DNA from: Pseudomonas sp. 7P_10.2_Bac1
GTDB taxonomy: Bacteria > Pseudomonadota > Gammaproteobacteria > Pseudomonadales > Pseudomonadaceae
NCBI RefSeq assembly: GCF_025465935.1
Contig: NZ_JANLNV010000007.1
Coordinates: forward strand, 1-64,000
DNA: 64,000 nt
Reading direction: 5' to 3'
A program made the position numbers and the translations under genes. The notes beneath the pieces were generated by a model. That model did not search any database, was not told where the DNA came from, and worked only from the letters and a program-made list of their open reading frames with translations. Positions 1 through 6,261 of the stretch are shown one piece after another. Position 1 is the stretch's first letter, and every line of letters begins with the position of its first letter.

Positions 1-56
1 CCTTATATTTAAAAAAAAAAAAACCCCCCCCCCCCCCCCCCCCCCAACAGGGGGGG
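1..56. other. Homopolymer runs, probable contig-end artefact
   Basis: After ten ordinary bases come 13 A, then 22 C, then AACA and 7 G. Nothing else in the window resembles this, and such runs are not typical of a Pseudomonas coding end. They are read through by the minus-strand methyltransferase, giving it a run of seven Gly and four Phe at its C-terminus. The likeliest explanation is a sequencing or assembly artefact at a contig end. The true 3' end of the gene is therefore probably not present. Confidence 0.75.
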
Positions 57-1274
57 TGTGCGCTGCGCAATCACCATGACATTACGTGGCGTCAGATGAC
101 TGTCGCAAAACTCGCCAACCTGCACCTCATAACCGCGCTCTTGCAAGTACATAGCCCGGTCCAGGACCAGCCACAACTCCAGCGGGCGGCGAAAAAGCCC
201 GCGCACCAGTTCCAGGTTGCGGACCTGCGCCAAGCGTTGCCAACCCGCCGCTTCCAGCGCTTCCCAGTCTTCGGTGCCGGTTGTGGATAAGTTTTTCAGC
301 GCCGCCAAGTCTTCGCAAAACTGGGCAAATGGCTTGCTCAACCAGGCACTGGGCAACGAGGGTGTGGATAAGTAGTCGTCACACTGGCGCAATCGACGCT
401 GCAGCAGATCAAACCCCAAGCGCCGCGCCATCGATTCATCACGCTGACGCCGCACACGGCTGCCCGCGGTCACGGTTTCGCTCATCGGCAAGCTCAAGTC
501 TTCCCGCGATAACACCAAAGGCGATGCCAAAGCCGCTGTGGATAACGCTTGATAGTGCGGCGCGCTGATGCGGTTGTAGCAGCACGGCGAAACCGCCAGT
601 TGTGCACAGCCCGCGTCGCTGGCCAGTTGCAGCAGGCGAACATGCAAATCGCCGCAGGCATGCAAGGCCACAGGAGTCATGCCGGGTTGCAACTCAAGCG
701 CAGCCTCAGCCGCCAACACGTCCTGCTGCACATGCCGGGCGTTAAGGTGATGACGCTGGCTCAGCACCTGGCCGGCCTCGACCAGCGCCGGGTCGTATTC
801 CAGACATGTCAGTTGCTGCTCGGCAATCAAAAGCCGACGGCCCAAGTGCCCTTTGCCCGAGCACCAGTCCAGCCAGTGCGTCGGTGTGTGTTGAAAGCTC
901 AGGCTTTGAGCAAACGCTTCGATTTGCTGCCATTTGCGTCCCGGCACGTCCACCTGCAAGCGCGAGGTGATAGGCGCAAGGGGCTGTATAGGCAAGCGCT
1001 CAAGGGCACAGAGGGCCAATGAGGTGGCGGCCCATTCGGTAAAAGGTGCGGGTGCGTCCAGCCACTGCGGCTGGTTGTGGCTGGCCTCGGCGTCTTGTAG
1101 CGAACGCTGGCGCAACCAGTGGGACAGTTCGGGATGTCGGGCTTCCCACGGCAGGTTCAGGTGCGTGAACGGCCGTGGGCGCCACAGGTGCTGGTGTTCA
1201 CGTATAAACGTATCCAGCGCCTCAAAGCGGGCGAGCAGCGCCTCGCCCTTGAGGTTAACGGCCTTGGCAGGCAT
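9..1274 (-). CDS. SAM-dependent methyltransferase (Methyltransf_32-like), unreliable C-terminus
   Basis: The protein looks like a class I SAM-dependent methyltransferase. The glycine-rich SAM motif is WCSGKGHLG at about residues 137-145, followed by an acidic strand end (CLEYDP). HACGDLH at about 205-211 and SPCCYN at about 229-234 are typical of the Methyltransf_32 family, whose substrate I cannot infer. The ATG overlaps the end of the upstream ABC permease gene by 20 bases, so the two are very probably co-transcribed. The last dozen or so residues (PLLG, then poly-Gly and poly-Phe) come from the homopolymer artefact at the window edge, so the natural stop codon is not seen. The family call is fairly secure; the role is unknown. 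Confidence 0.75.
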   Translation of the reverse strand: MPAKAVNLKGEALLARFEALDTFIREHQHLWRPRPFTHLNLPWEARHPELSHWLRQRSLQDAEASHNQPQWLDAPAPFTEWAATSLALCALERLPIQPLAPITSRLQVDVPGRKWQQIEAFAQSLSFQHTPTHWLDWCSGKGHLGRRLLIAEQQLTCLEYDPALVEAGQVLSQRHHLNARHVQQDVLAAEAALELQPGMTPVALHACGDLHVRLLQLASDAGCAQLAVSPCCYNRISAPHYQALSTAALASPLVLSREDLSLPMSETVTAGSRVRRQRDESMARRLGFDLLQRRLRQCDDYLSTPSLPSAWLSKPFAQFCEDLAALKNLSTTGTEDWEALEAAGWQRLAQVRNLELVRGLFRRPLELWLVLDRAMYLQERGYEVQVGEFCDSHLTPRNVMVIAQRTPPLLGGGGGGGFFFF

Positions 1275-1947
1275 CGACGCGCAACCAGCGCTCCAGCAGT
1301 TTGAAACCCTGAATCAGCACGAACGACATGAGCAGGTAGATCACCCCGGCGATCAGGAACATGTCCACCGTCTGGTAGTTGCGGGCAATGATGGTGCGGG
1401 TCATGCCGGTCAGTTCCAGCAAGGTCACGGTACTCGCCAGCGAGCTGGCCTTGAGCATCAGGATCACTTCGTTGCTGTAGGCGGGCAGGCCGATGCGGGC
1501 GGCGCGCGGCAGTATGATGTGCAACAGGGTTTTGCCGCGTGACATCCCCAAGGCACGGGCGGCTTCGATTTCACCTGGCGGAATTGCCTGGATCGCACCG
1601 CGCAGGATCTCGGCAATGTACGCAGCGGTGTGCAGCGTCATGGTCAGCACCGCGCACCAGAATGGATCGCGCAAGTACGGCCAAAACACGCTCTCACGTA
1701 CCGTTTCAAACTGCCCCAGCCCGTAATAGACCAGAAACAACTGGATCAGCAGCGGCGTCCCGCGAAAGAAAAAGATGTAGCCATAAGGCAATGAACGCAC
1801 GTACCACAGCTTGGAGGAGCGGGCGATGCCCAGCGGAATGGCCACGATCAAGCCGGCGAGTACCGACAGGGCCGTCAGTTCCAGCGTCAGGGTCGCGCCC
1901 TGGATCAGCTTGGGCAGCCACTTGATGAAGAGTTCCCACACCAGCAT
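1255..1947 (-). CDS. Polar amino-acid ABC transporter permease (HisM/ArtM type)
   Basis: This is one of two inner-membrane permease subunits of an importer for basic or polar amino acids. It has 230 residues, the usual length for the HisM/ArtM/AotM family, with about five hydrophobic segments. The cytoplasmic ATPase-contact loop (EAA loop) is visible as EIEAARALGMSRGKTLLHI. The start ATG shares one base with the stop codon of the preceding permease gene (TAATG), indicating translational coupling. It is the fourth gene of a minus-strand operon: ATPase, binding protein, two permeases, methyltransferase. The exact substrate cannot be read from sequence. Arginine, ornithine, lysine or histidine are most likely from family and from ArgR-like sites upstream of the operon. 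Confidence 0.9.
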   Translation of the reverse strand: MLVWELFIKWLPKLIQGATLTLELTALSVLAGLIVAIPLGIARSSKLWYVRSLPYGYIFFFRGTPLLIQLFLVYYGLGQFETVRESVFWPYLRDPFWCAVLTMTLHTAAYIAEILRGAIQAIPPGEIEAARALGMSRGKTLLHIILPRAARIGLPAYSNEVILMLKASSLASTVTLLELTGMTRTIIARNYQTVDMFLIAGVIYLLMSFVLIQGFKLLERWLRVDACQGR

Positions 1948-2639
1948 TACGTTCTCCTCACGAAGCCGCGTGCGGCGCGTTTTTCAAGCACATGCATCGT
2001 GCCCATGGCCAATACCGTCAGGCCCAGGTACATCACGGCTGCCACCATGTAGAAGGTGAAAGGGTGTTTGGCGAAGGTCACGGCGTTTTGTGCCTGACGC
2101 ATGATTTCTTCCAGCCCGATGACCGAGACCAGCGCGGTGTCTTTCATCAGGATCATGAATAAGTTGCCCAGACCGGGGAGGGCGATCCGCCACATTTGTG
2201 GCAGCACCAGCTTGGTGAAAATACGCGGTTTGGACAGGCCCAATGCCAGGCCCGCTTCGCGATGGCCCTTGGGGATGGCCAGGATGGCGCCACGAAACAC
2301 TTCGGTCGCATACGCGCCAAAGCACAGGCCAAGCGCAATAACGCCCGCGGCAAAGGCGCTGAGCGTGAGGTTGGGGATACCAAAAAACTCGCCCAAGGCA
2401 CGCACCGCATTGACGCTGCCGAAGTAAATCAGCAACACCCATAGCAGTTCGGGAACGCCGCGAACCAGTGTGGAATATGTACCGCCAAGCCATTTGAGCG
2501 GCTTGTACGGCGAAGTTTTGGCCAATGCACCAAGCAGGCCGAGCACCAGGCCCAGACACAGCGCAGTGAGTGCCAGTTTGACGGTCATCAGTGCACCAGC
2601 GGCAAGCGCCGGACCGAATCCGTATAAGTCGATAGTCAT
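1947..2639 (-). CDS. Polar amino-acid ABC transporter permease (HisQ/ArtQ type)
   Basis: This is the second transmembrane subunit of the amino-acid importer. It has 230 residues and is paired with the HisM-type permease. The ATPase-contact EAA loop reads HREAGLALGLSKPRIFTKL, and the strongly hydrophobic N-terminus starts MTIDLYGFGPALAAGALM. It begins 58 bases after the binding-protein stop, and that gap carries a stable hairpin. It overlaps the next permease by one base. The two permeases are expected to form a heterodimer with a dimer of the ATPase encoded at the head of the operon. Confidence 0.9.
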   Translation of the reverse strand: MTIDLYGFGPALAAGALMTVKLALTALCLGLVLGLLGALAKTSPYKPLKWLGGTYSTLVRGVPELLWVLLIYFGSVNAVRALGEFFGIPNLTLSAFAAGVIALGLCFGAYATEVFRGAILAIPKGHREAGLALGLSKPRIFTKLVLPQMWRIALPGLGNLFMILMKDTALVSVIGLEEIMRQAQNAVTFAKHPFTFYMVAAVMYLGLTVLAMGTMHVLEKRAARGFVRRT

Positions 2640-2661
2640 GGGTTAGGCAGGCTTTGCTAGG

Positions 2662-2690
2662 GACCGGCGCAGCCTTGCGGCGCGCCGGTC
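2662..2690 (-). promoter_or_regulatory. Intercistronic hairpin between binding-protein and permease genes
   Basis: A perfect 9-bp inverted repeat (GACCGGCGC / GCGCCGGTC) with an 11-base loop lies in the 58-base gap after the binding-protein stop. There is no T-run behind it, so it is unlikely to be a full terminator. Such hairpins in ABC importer operons commonly protect the upstream mRNA and give excess binding protein over permease. That role is inference here. Confidence 0.55.
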
Positions 2691-2697
2691 AGGCAGG

Positions 2698-3453
2698 TCA
2701 GTAAATGCTGAACGGGAAGTACTTGTCGTTGATCTTTTTGTAGGTGCCGTCGTCAACGATTTCTTTAAGCGCACCGTTCAATTTGTCTTTGAGTACGGTG
2801 TTGCCTTTTTTCAGCGAGATGCCGACTTTGTCGTCATCGTTTACAGGCTCGCCCTTGAACTCGTAAGGCTGGCCGTCTTTGCTCTTGAGCCAGTCAAAGT
2901 TGGCGTACTTGTCAGCCAGCAGGGCGTCGACACGACCGGCAACCAGGTCAGCGTAGGCGTTCTCCTGAGTGTCATAGAGCTTGAGCGTGATGTCGCTGCC
3001 CAGGTTGTCTTCCAGCCAGGTTGCAGCCTGAGTGGCACGCTGGGTACCGATGGTCTTGCCCTTGAGGTCAGCCTTGTCGGTTTTGAAATCGACATTTTTA
3101 GGCGCGATGAACTGCTGCTTGTTGGAGTAGTACGGGTTGGTGAAGTCGACCGCTTCCAGGCGCTCCGGGGTGATCGATTGCGACGACACCACGAAGTCGA
3201 ACTTGCCGGCGATCAGCGACGGAATGATGCCGTCCCAGTCCGAGGTCACGATGGTGCAATCAGCCTTCATTTTTGCGCACAGGGCCATGGCGATATCAGG
3301 GTCGAAACCCACGACTTCACCGCTGGCGTTCTTGTTGTTGAACGGAGGGTAAGCCCCTTCGATCCCCACGGTGTACTTATCAACAGCCAAGGCATTAGCA
3401 CTGAACACCAGGGTGGCGGCAGCAGCCAGGAGAAGTTTTTTATAGTTCTGCAT
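2698..3453 (-). CDS. Periplasmic amino-acid-binding protein of the ABC transporter
   Basis: This is the substrate-binding component of the importer, 251 residues. A cleavable signal peptide is clear (KK followed by LLLAAAATLVFSANALA, cleavage near residue 23). The mature part opens with the family 3 solute-binding pattern (YTVGIEGAYPPFNNKNASGE, then VVGFDPDIA). The RLEAVDFTNPYY segment matches the ligand-binding region of HisJ/ArgT/AotJ proteins. It lies 13 bases after the ATPase gene and before the two permease genes, so it is the second gene of the operon. Family membership is certain. The ligand is probably a basic amino acid, but this is inferred from family and operon context only. Confidence 0.92.
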   Translation of the reverse strand: MQNYKKLLLAAAATLVFSANALAVDKYTVGIEGAYPPFNNKNASGEVVGFDPDIAMALCAKMKADCTIVTSDWDGIIPSLIAGKFDFVVSSQSITPERLEAVDFTNPYYSNKQQFIAPKNVDFKTDKADLKGKTIGTQRATQAATWLEDNLGSDITLKLYDTQENAYADLVAGRVDALLADKYANFDWLKSKDGQPYEFKGEPVNDDDKVGISLKKGNTVLKDKLNGALKEIVDDGTYKKINDKYFPFSIY

Positions 3454-3466
3454 TCGTATTGCTCCG

Positions 3467-4240
3467 TTAGCGATTGCTGGACATGAATTGTTTGCAGCGC
3501 GCTGAGACCGGGTTGTCGAACACCTGGTCAGGCGATCCTTGCTCTTCGATCAGGCCTTGGTGCAAAAACACGACTTCACTGGACACCTGACGGGCAAAGC
3601 CCATTTCGTGGGTGACCATGAGCATAGTGCGGCCTTCTTCGGCGAGCGCGCGGATCACACTAAGTACTTCCTGGACCATTTCTGGGTCAAGTGCCGAGGT
3701 GGGCTCATCGAACAGAATGACTTTAGGTTGCATGGCCAGCGTGCGGGCGATGGCGGCACGTTGCTGCTGGCCACCGGACAACTCCGAAGGGTAGGCATGG
3801 CGCTTTTGCGCGATGCCTACCTTGGCCAGTAGCGCTTCTGCCACTTCGATGGCTTCGGCCTTGCTCTGGCCCAGCACGCGGCGTGGTGCCTCGATGACGT
3901 TATCGAGGATGGTCATGTGCGGCCACAGATTAAAGTTTTGAAACACAAAACCCAGTTCGCTGCGCATGCGATTAATCTGTTTGCCATCGGCGGCAACCAG
4001 CTCGCCGGTCTTGGCTTTCTTGAGTTTGAGCTCTTCGCCAGCCACGAGGATCTGACCCTCGTGCGGATTTTCCAACAGGTTGATACAGCGCAGCAGAGTG
4101 GATTTGCCGGAACCGGAAGAACCCAGGATCGAGATCACGTCGCCGTCGCGTGCGGTCAGCGAGATACCTTTGAGTACCTCAAGCTCGCCGTAGCGTTTAT
4201 GCAAATTGCGGATTTCAAGCGCGGGCGTGGCCAAAGCCAT
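3467..4240 (-). CDS. Amino-acid ABC transporter ATP-binding protein (HisP type)
   Basis: This is the cytoplasmic ATPase that powers the importer, 257 residues. All nucleotide-binding motifs are intact: Walker A GSSGSGKST, Q-loop VFQNFNLWPHM, signature LSGGQQQR, Walker B VILFDEPTSALDP and the switch histidine in VTHEMGF. The insertion KKAKTGELVAADGKQ after the first beta region is typical of HisP/ArtP proteins. It is the first gene of the minus-strand operon. The 548 bases upstream, shared with divergent gabP, hold the candidate ArgR sites. Confidence 0.95.
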   Translation of the reverse strand: MALATPALEIRNLHKRYGELEVLKGISLTARDGDVISILGSSGSGKSTLLRCINLLENPHEGQILVAGEELKLKKAKTGELVAADGKQINRMRSELGFVFQNFNLWPHMTILDNVIEAPRRVLGQSKAEAIEVAEALLAKVGIAQKRHAYPSELSGGQQQRAAIARTLAMQPKVILFDEPTSALDPEMVQEVLSVIRALAEEGRTMLMVTHEMGFARQVSSEVVFLHQGLIEEQGSPDQVFDNPVSARCKQFMSSNR

Positions 4241-4313
4241 GTGCGGTCCTCATTGTGTTCGGGTGCGATCCTGCTATTGGGCGGCCTTCCTGGCGAGGGC
4301 CAAGCTAGCATAG

Positions 4314-4329
4314 GGTTGCCAAGGCAACC
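4314..4329. promoter_or_regulatory. 7-2-7 palindrome upstream of the ABC operon
   Basis: GGTTGCC-AA-GGCAACC is a perfect palindrome about 75-90 bases upstream of the ATPase start codon. On the minus strand it is followed by TATGCT, a plausible -10 hexamer. It could be an operator or a small hairpin in the leader. No regulator is recognised for this motif. Confidence 0.35.
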
Positions 4330-4368
4330 AGCCGCACCACCAGCACAAAAGGCAAGAGGGTGTTTGTT

Positions 4369-4405
4369 TGTCGCATCGCGATAGAAGACTGTCGCGCCGA
4401 CAACA
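4369..4405. promoter_or_regulatory. Putative ArgR operator: two TGTCGC half-sites 21 bp apart
   Basis: TGTCGC occurs at 4369-4374 and 4390-4395, exactly 21 bases apart. The Pseudomonas aeruginosa ArgR operator is described as direct repeats of TGTCGC-N8-AA with N5 between, also a 21-base period. The positions of AA are imperfect here (AG and CA). A third TGTCGC lies at 4441-4446. The sites are about 130-205 bases upstream of the ABC transporter ATPase start. Together they make ArgR control, and hence a basic-amino-acid substrate, a reasonable hypothesis. Confidence 0.5.
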
Positions 4406-4574
4406 ACCAAGCCCCGTATTGTGCCGTTCGGCCAGACAGGTGTCGCGTAAAAAAGGTCGCGATGTTGCCAGTTTTGGCCCTCTGTTGGAAGCACGAACCT
4501 ACTAAAGGTCATTCATGCGCACCGGTTTGGGGCTGCGTGAGTAGATTTGGTTTTTTTTGGTGCGCGACGTAGCC

Positions 4575-4597
4575 TGTAACTGAGTGTTACGGTAACA
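4575..4597. promoter_or_regulatory. Overlapping GTAAC/GTTAC palindromes, candidate enhancer for gabP
   Basis: TGTAAC at 4575-4580, then GTTAC, then GGTAACA form two overlapping inverted repeats. One is a perfect TGTTAC-G-GTAACA palindrome at 4585-4597. They lie about 115-136 bases upstream of the predicted start site of the sigma-54 promoter before gabP, a normal enhancer distance. TyrR-like activators such as PhhR and GcsR recognise TGTAA-type half-sites, so a regulator of that class is the leading guess. Confidence 0.45.
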
Positions 4598-4684
4598 AAT
4601 AAGCAAAAAGCCATTACTCTCAACAGGTTACAAATTCTCCGCAATTGCCTTGCAGCCCGCGGAAACCGTGCACCTGTCACATTT

Positions 4685-4700
4685 TGGCTCAGTTATTGCG
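4685..4700 (+). promoter_or_regulatory. Candidate sigma-54 promoter of gabP
   Basis: TGGCTCAGTTATTGCG matches the -24/-12 consensus TGGCAC-N5-TTGCA, with the obligatory GG and GC dinucleotides at correct spacing. The predicted transcription start is near 4711, about 78 bases before the gabP ATG. No competing -35/-10 pair stands out. Sigma-54 control is common for Pseudomonas amino-acid transport and catabolism genes. Confidence 0.6.
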
Positions 4701-4788
4701 TAAATAATTCTAAACGCCCCGTTGGTTACTTTTTACGAAGGTAATAAATGAGGCGCTCGGAATGGCTTTCACTGCAAAGGTAGTCCCA

Positions 4789-6180
4789 ATGAGCAATACA
4801 CAAACCTCTAACGGCCTGGAGCAAGGGCTCAAGCCGCGGCATGTGACCATGCTGTCTATCGCGGGGGTCATCGGTGCCGGCTTGTTCGTCGGCTCGGGGC
4901 ACGCGATCGCCCAGGCGGGTCCTGCCGTGCTGCTGGCCTACGCCGCAGCGGGTACGTTAGTGGTGTTGGTGATGCGCATGCTGGCCGAAATGGCCGTTGC
5001 CTCGCCGGACACCGGTTCGTTTTCCACCTACGCCGACCGTGCCATCGGGCACTGGGCCGGTTTCACTATCGGTTGGTTGTACTGGTGGTTCTGGGTGCTG
5101 GTTATCCCACTGGAAGCGGTGGCGGCAGGTACCATTCTGCATGCCTGGTTCCCGGGCGTGGAGATCTGGGTATTTACCCTGGTCATCACCTTGCTGCTGA
5201 CCATCACCAACCTGTTCAGCGTCAAGAACTACGGCGAGTTCGAGTTCTGGTTTGCGCTGATCAAAGTGCTGGCGATCGTGGGCTTCATTGTGTTGGGCGC
5301 GCTGGCGATCTTCGGCGTACTGCCGACCAGCGGTGTCAGCGGCGTTTCGCATCTGGTCGACACCGTCGGCTTTATGCCCAACGGCATCGGCGCCGTGTTG
5401 GCGGCCATGCTGACCACCATGTTCTCGTTCATGGGCACTGAAATCGTCACCATCGCGGCGGCGGAATCCAAAGACCCAAGCAAGCAAATCACCAAGGCCA
5501 CCAACTCGGTGATCTGGCGGATTGGCTTGTTCTACCTGGTGTCGATCTTCATCGTAGTGGCTCTGGTGCCTTGGAATGATCCAAGCCTGGCCAGCGTCGG
5601 TTCCTACCAGACTGCACTCGTCAGCATGGGTATCCCGAATGCCAAGTTGATCGTGGATATCGTGGTGTTGATCGCTGTGACCAGCTGCCTGAACTCGGCG
5701 CTGTATACCGCTTCGCGGATGCTTTTCTCCCTGAGCAAACGCGGTGACGCACCGGCGGCTGCCAAGCGCACCAATGCCAGCGGCACCCCTTACTGGGCGG
5801 TCATGATGTCCACCGGCGCAGCCTTCGTGGCGGTGTTCGCCAACTATGTAGCGCCCGCGGCGGTGTTCGAGTTCCTGCTCGCCAGCTCCGGCGCCATCGC
5901 GCTGCTGGTGTACCTGGTGATCGCGGTGTCGCAATTGCGCATGCGCAAAAAACGCACCGAAAAGGGCGAGAAAATCGAGTTCAAAATGTGGCTGTTCCCG
6001 GGCCTGACCTGGGCGGTGATCGTGTTCATCGTGGCCATTTTGACCATCATGCTGTTCCAGCCAGAGCACCAGGCCGAAATCATGGCCACCGGCTTGCTGA
6101 GCATCCTGGTCGTGGCGGCGGGCCTGCTGGTCACACGTCGTCGCAGCGCCGAGAAAACGGGGGCATCGGTACTTAACTGA
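4789..6180 (+). CDS. gabP: GABA permease, APC superfamily
   Basis: This is an inner-membrane secondary transporter of the amino acid-polyamine-organocation superfamily. Similarity to Escherichia coli GabP is high throughout, for example LKPRHVTMLSIAGVIGAGLF, ASPDTGSFSTYADRAIG and IGWLYWWFWVLVIPLEA. About twelve hydrophobic segments are present, and the 463-residue length fits the family. I chose the second in-frame ATG because AAAGG lies 8 bases ahead of it and the family starts with a short polar N-terminus (MSNTQTSNGLEQGLKPRH). An ATG 27 bases earlier also has a possible ribosome binding site. The gene stands alone, with a strong terminator behind it and a sigma-54 promoter in front. No gabDT genes lie in the window. 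Confidence 0.9.
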   Translation: MSNTQTSNGLEQGLKPRHVTMLSIAGVIGAGLFVGSGHAIAQAGPAVLLAYAAAGTLVVLVMRMLAEMAVASPDTGSFSTYADRAIGHWAGFTIGWLYWWFWVLVIPLEAVAAGTILHAWFPGVEIWVFTLVITLLLTITNLFSVKNYGEFEFWFALIKVLAIVGFIVLGALAIFGVLPTSGVSGVSHLVDTVGFMPNGIGAVLAAMLTTMFSFMGTEIVTIAAAESKDPSKQITKATNSVIWRIGLFYLVSIFIVVALVPWNDPSLASVGSYQTALVSMGIPNAKLIVDIVVLIAVTSCLNSALYTASRMLFSLSKRGDAPAAAKRTNASGTPYWAVMMSTGAAFVAVFANYVAPAAVFEFLLASSGAIALLVYLVIAVSQLRMRKKRTEKGEKIEFKMWLFPGLTWAVIVFIVAILTIMLFQPEHQAEIMATGLLSILVVAAGLLVTRRRSAEKTGASVLN

Positions 6181-6210
6181 GGCCAGGACGGCCGTACAGT
6201 TATGTCCAAA

Positions 6211-6248
6211 ATAAAGGCCGCCCTCTGCTCAGAGGGCGGCCTTTTTTG
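6211..6248. terminator. Bidirectional terminator between gabP and bphP
   Basis: A perfect stem AAAGGCCGCCCTCT / AGAGGGCGGCCTTT with a 4-base loop is followed by a T-run on the plus strand and, in the other direction, by a shorter T-rich stretch. It separates the convergent gabP and bphP genes. Confidence 0.9.
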
Positions 6249-6261
6249 TTGTGGTTGAAAG

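Noticed and set aside
4313..4330. Sigma-54 promoter for the ABC operon (minus-strand TGGCAACCCTATGCT)
   Set aside because: GG to GC spacing is 9 bases, one too short, so it is kept only as a palindrome with a possible -10.
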